A stretch of 64,000 nt of DNA from Ottowia thiooxydans DSM 14619 (lineage in GTDB: Bacteria; Pseudomonadota; Gammaproteobacteria; Burkholderiales; Burkholderiaceae_C): NCBI RefSeq assembly GCF_000422885.1, contig NZ_AUGX01000001.1:435238-499237 (forward strand), read 5' to 3'. Of the stretch, positions 61,619 through 64,000 are shown in pieces (position 1 is the stretch's first letter; every line of letters begins with the position of its first letter). The position numbers and the translations under genes are program-made. Under the pieces are notes generated by a model that was not told where the DNA came from, made no database searches, and worked only from the letters and a program-made list of their open reading frames with translations.

Positions 61619-62617
61619 TCATTGGCCATCACCCAGCAATTCATGGAGACAGAATATTCCCGACTTGCCGCCCGTGACGCTGCTGATATAGACCTTTACT
61701 ATGTCTGCCACTCCAGGGGCTTGATCGAGGTCTCCATCGTGGAAAACGGCGCCCATCCCGAGCATAGAACACACCACACTGGCTGGGGTCACTACGGCAA
61801 TATGATGTGTATGTGGATTGCCGTTCGTGAGGTACTTAATAAAGCCATCAAGGTCTTTTGGAATTTGAGGGGCAACATTTAGATGCTTGGCCATGTCCTT
61901 CAGATCCCATGGCTCTGGTTCATCGCAGCATTGAGCACGGAGAAAGGCCCGCAGTCGCCCACCTGATGGGCTATTGATGTAGGGGGCGCCGAACTCTAGA
62001 CAGCGGATTTCATAAATGACTTTTATATGCTCAGCAAATAGTGCTTTAAGTTCGATTGTCCAACGACCACCCAAGGGGGACTTTATCTGCTCGGACCTAG
62101 GTTCGACTCTAGTAGCCCCGTCGATGGCTCTTTGTATTGCATTTTCCTTTTGCTCATCCGACCATCCGAGACGCTTACCCTCTTCCGACTTGAAGAACCG
62201 CGACAGTACTGTCCTAATGATTTTCGGAATGTCCTTCCTGTCCTTGACGTCCCGGGACAGACTGAAACCAACTTCTCCGCCCTCTGTAACCCATACCTTC
62301 GGTGCTTGAGGTACAACCCTTGGCGTAAAGTCCTTGTCCAGTTTTATCTTCAACTGACCGTCCGAGCCATTTAGAGAGTAGGTCTCGGAAAACGGCTGTG
62401 GGATGTTTCCAGTCTTTCCTTTGATCTTGTATGCAACGCGGGCGAGCTGAATGTGCTTTTGGTCAACATAGGGCGCATCAACCCAGCGCCCCAACTCGTC
62501 GTTGCAAGGCTTACAGAGCACGTACTTTGCAATGTTTCCGCCGACAGCTTCGGGAAAAATGTGTTCTTCGGTCAGCAGTTCAGTGGACTCAAGGCAGAGG
62601 ATGCATTGGCCGTACAT
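61619..62617 (-). CDS. HNH endonuclease-like protein
   Basis: A 332-residue protein beginning with a zinc-knuckle HNH motif: Cys5 and Cys8 (QCILCLES), EEHIFPEAVGGN with His19, and Cys35/Cys38 (VLCKPCNDELG). The remaining 280 residues show no recognised domain and are lower in GC than neighbouring catabolic genes. It lies directly downstream of tRNA-Pro in opposite orientation, in a position typical of integrated islands. Defence or restriction nuclease is a reasonable guess; the partner domain is unidentified. Confidence 0.7.
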   Translation of the reverse strand: MYGQCILCLESTELLTEEHIFPEAVGGNIAKYVLCKPCNDELGRWVDAPYVDQKHIQLARVAYKIKGKTGNIPQPFSETYSLNGSDGQLKIKLDKDFTPRVVPQAPKVWVTEGGEVGFSLSRDVKDRKDIPKIIRTVLSRFFKSEEGKRLGWSDEQKENAIQRAIDGATRVEPRSEQIKSPLGGRWTIELKALFAEHIKVIYEIRCLEFGAPYINSPSGGRLRAFLRAQCCDEPEPWDLKDMAKHLNVAPQIPKDLDGFIKYLTNGNPHTHHIAVVTPASVVCSMLGMGAVFHDGDLDQAPGVADIVKVYISSVTGGKSGIFCLHELLGDGQ

Positions 62618-62883
62618 ATCTCGGGAGCTCCAGAATGATGGTTTATTAACTAATGTGTTCTGCAGAATCGGCGGGATAAACCGGATACTCAGTGAACTCG
62701 GCCTTCATTTCCTTGCTCACCTCGCCACCGCCCCAGCGCAATCGAACAAATCACCATCTTGAGCTCTAAAGCTGGTCCTGAAATGCGTCGGGGTAAACAG
62801 CTTGCGCAAGGCTCAACAGCGCATCTGGAGGGCAACTTGGCTCCCAGAAGAAAGATAATCCTCGAAACCAAAGGACGTCGCTC

Positions 62884-63618
62884 TCATTCAGCAATTGGCG
62901 TTGGCGCCCATGCCGATCCAACGCCAAACGTAGCCTCACATTTGGGGCATTTTTCAGAGTGCAATGCGATCACGGCATCGCAATTCGGGCAGATTCCTTT
63001 TGGTGCACGTTCAAATTCATCACGTGCCCCAGCATCTCTGAGCGCGTTTATGCGGCGAGATTCATCAGCGATAGTGCTCCATGTGGGGTCGGATACTAGG
63101 CGGCTTTTGCCGTCATCAAATTGCTGCTGCGTGATGCCTCCACGGGAATGTTCCGCCTCCAGCAGGCGGAGTCGTGAAGGCTGCCACGATGGCTCCAAGG
63201 ACCGCAATTTCACAAATACGTCAGACAGTGCAATCCGTAACGCGGATGGCTCCAGATCGCCGTAATGCAAGTGCAGTTCTCCAAAGTTCGTAATCAGAGA
63301 AATGAACGTATGGATCTTGGTTCGGCTTGTCAGCGCGTTGAGTACGCCCGCTATAGCCATGCCCTCTAGCGCGCTCGCAACACCAAAGCCGCCACCAACA
63401 AAGCTGCCGCCTGTTGTGACGGAGCCAGGCCCCGCAATGTTCAATTCGGCAATTTCTACTAGCGAGATGCTTACGAGATAGGCCGACCCATGAACGGTCA
63501 GGCCGTTTTTCCCTAACAAGACGCCTACCGTCTCCCCTGAAGCGAACGGAAAGCCGCTTCCCCCCAAAATAATGCATTCCCGCAGACGTAGAACGCCTGC
63601 ATCAGCTTGGAACTTCAT
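62884..63618 (-). CDS. Zinc-ribbon protein of unknown function
   Basis: A 244-residue protein starting MKFQADAGVL, fixed by GGAGG seven bases upstream. The first 110 residues are beta-rich and glycine-rich (GPGSVTTGGSFVGGGFG), resembling a ligand-binding or PH-like sheet. A helical SHOCT-like segment follows (HSRGGITQQQFDDGKSRL), and the C-terminus is a zinc ribbon: Cys210, Cys213, Cys224, Cys227 (CPNCDAVIALHSEKCPKC). No signal peptide. It is upstream of the HNH gene in the same orientation, separated by 266 bases without a recognisable gene. Confidence 0.65.
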   Translation of the reverse strand: MKFQADAGVLRLRECIILGGSGFPFASGETVGVLLGKNGLTVHGSAYLVSISLVEIAELNIAGPGSVTTGGSFVGGGFGVASALEGMAIAGVLNALTSRTKIHTFISLITNFGELHLHYGDLEPSALRIALSDVFVKLRSLEPSWQPSRLRLLEAEHSRGGITQQQFDDGKSRLVSDPTWSTIADESRRINALRDAGARDEFERAPKGICPNCDAVIALHSEKCPKCEATFGVGSAWAPTPIAE

Positions 63619-63850
63619 ATGTGCCTCCATTGCCTCTAATTATCGTTCGCACTTTCGAACAGGGCATTTTTTATGAACGAGTCTGTGGCACTTCCAGCCG
63701 AGTTCAGTTCTGAAAAATGAATTGAGATGCAACTTCCTGAGTAACGTTGATTTGCTTAGCTAAAGAAGCCGACCAAAACGATGCCATAAATTCCGCATTG
63801 GTCCTTCATCCTGAATTCCTCTTGATCGATTTTTATTGCTTACTTGTAAC

Positions 63851-64000
63851 TCACACAAACTCAGGCCGTCGCGAGCGTGTCTCTAAGTACGCACAACCGG
63901 GGCGATGGCACGCGGCCAAGCCTCGCTGCAACAGCTCAGCTGCAGTCTCGACATAGGCGCGACACAGTCCGCAAAGGAATTTTTTCGGACTGGGCGCGCG
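63851..64000 (-). CDS. C-terminal end of an unidentified protein
   Basis: An open minus-strand frame enters from the right edge and stops at 63851, giving about 49 residues that end ACHRPGCAYLETRSRRPEFV. Two Cys-containing pairs (CGLC and CHRPGC) and good codon use suggest real coding sequence. The family cannot be named. The 230 bases between it and the zinc-ribbon gene show no feature. Confidence 0.4.
   Translation of the reverse strand, partial: RAPSPKKFLCGLCRAYVETAAELLQRGLAACHRPGCAYLETRSRRPEFV

Noticed and set aside
62618-62883. A small gene between the HNH-like and zinc-ribbon genes
   Set aside because: The short frames there lack ribosome sites and any conserved pattern.
1-64000. CRISPR array, prophage or integrated plasmid backbone
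   Set aside because: No regularly spaced direct repeats, phage structural genes, integrase or replication initiator could be recognised on either strand.

Overview
The window reads as the chromosome of a GC-rich Betaproteobacterium, most likely Burkholderiales of the Comamonadaceae type. The basis is ten periplasmic tripartite-tricarboxylate (Bug/TctC) binding proteins in 64 kb, a complete Aap-type amino-acid ABC transporter, an IPTL-CTERM-like surface protein, and many LysR/IclR/GntR/RpiR-controlled aromatic or organic-acid catabolic genes. No phage structural genes, CRISPR array, intact transposase or rRNA operon was seen.

Layout. 1-2.9 kb: an iron or copper acquisition operon on the minus strand (DUF2946 protein, TonB-dependent receptor, PepSY membrane protein cut by the window edge). 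2.9-11.3 kb: a LysR regulator divergent from a flavin reductase, a leaderless gamma-glutamyltransferase-like enzyme and a Bug receptor, followed by another Bug, a glutathione transferase, a FosX-type fosfomycin hydrolase, a third Bug and a small ferredoxin-like-fold protein. 11.4-19.5 kb: uvrD, two paralogous ankyrin proteins, guaC behind an intrinsic terminator, an IPTL-CTERM protein with no signal peptide, and a kynurenine-formamidase-like hydrolase. 19.8-24.4 kb: an alpha/beta hydrolase lacking the nucleophilic serine, Bug, an isochorismatase-like hydrolase divergent from a GlxA/AraC regulator, and Bug. 24.6-33.2 kb: a coherent aromatic-acid operon (dihydroxyphthalate-decarboxylase-like protein, MhpB ring-cleavage dioxygenase, alpha/beta hydrolase, aldehyde dehydrogenase, hydroxycinnamoyl-CoA hydratase-lyase homologue, class III CoA-transferase, Bug) followed by a GntR/UTRA regulator. 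33.2-34.7 kb: small repeat elements, a DUF3703 protein and an SSB-like protein. 34.9-39.0 kb: aapJQMP. 39.0-44.2 kb: a DUF2726-like protein and hrpA.

45.2-53.2 kb is a second catabolic block: an IclR regulator divergent from SDR, fumarylacetoacetase, NIPSNAP, VOC, Bug, an MhpA-type FAD hydroxylase and two more Bug proteins. 53.3-58.3 kb: Bug plus M81 peptidase divergent from a class III aminotransferase and an RpiR regulator. 58.4-61.2 kb: MocA-like and XdhC molybdenum-enzyme maturation genes and a frameshifted metallophosphoesterase. 61.4-64 kb: tRNA-Pro(GGG) with promoter and terminator, followed by accessory genes (HNH nuclease-like protein, zinc-ribbon protein, end of another gene).

The recurring plan is a regulator, a few enzymes and a dedicated periplasmic Bug receptor. 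No TctA/TctB membrane partner lies in the window, so these receptors must use membrane components encoded elsewhere or act as sensors. The most interesting targets are the 24.6-33.2 kb operon, whose hydratase-lyase homologue appears to have lost three substrate or catalytic residues, and the 45.2-53.2 kb block that carries a split MhpA-type step.
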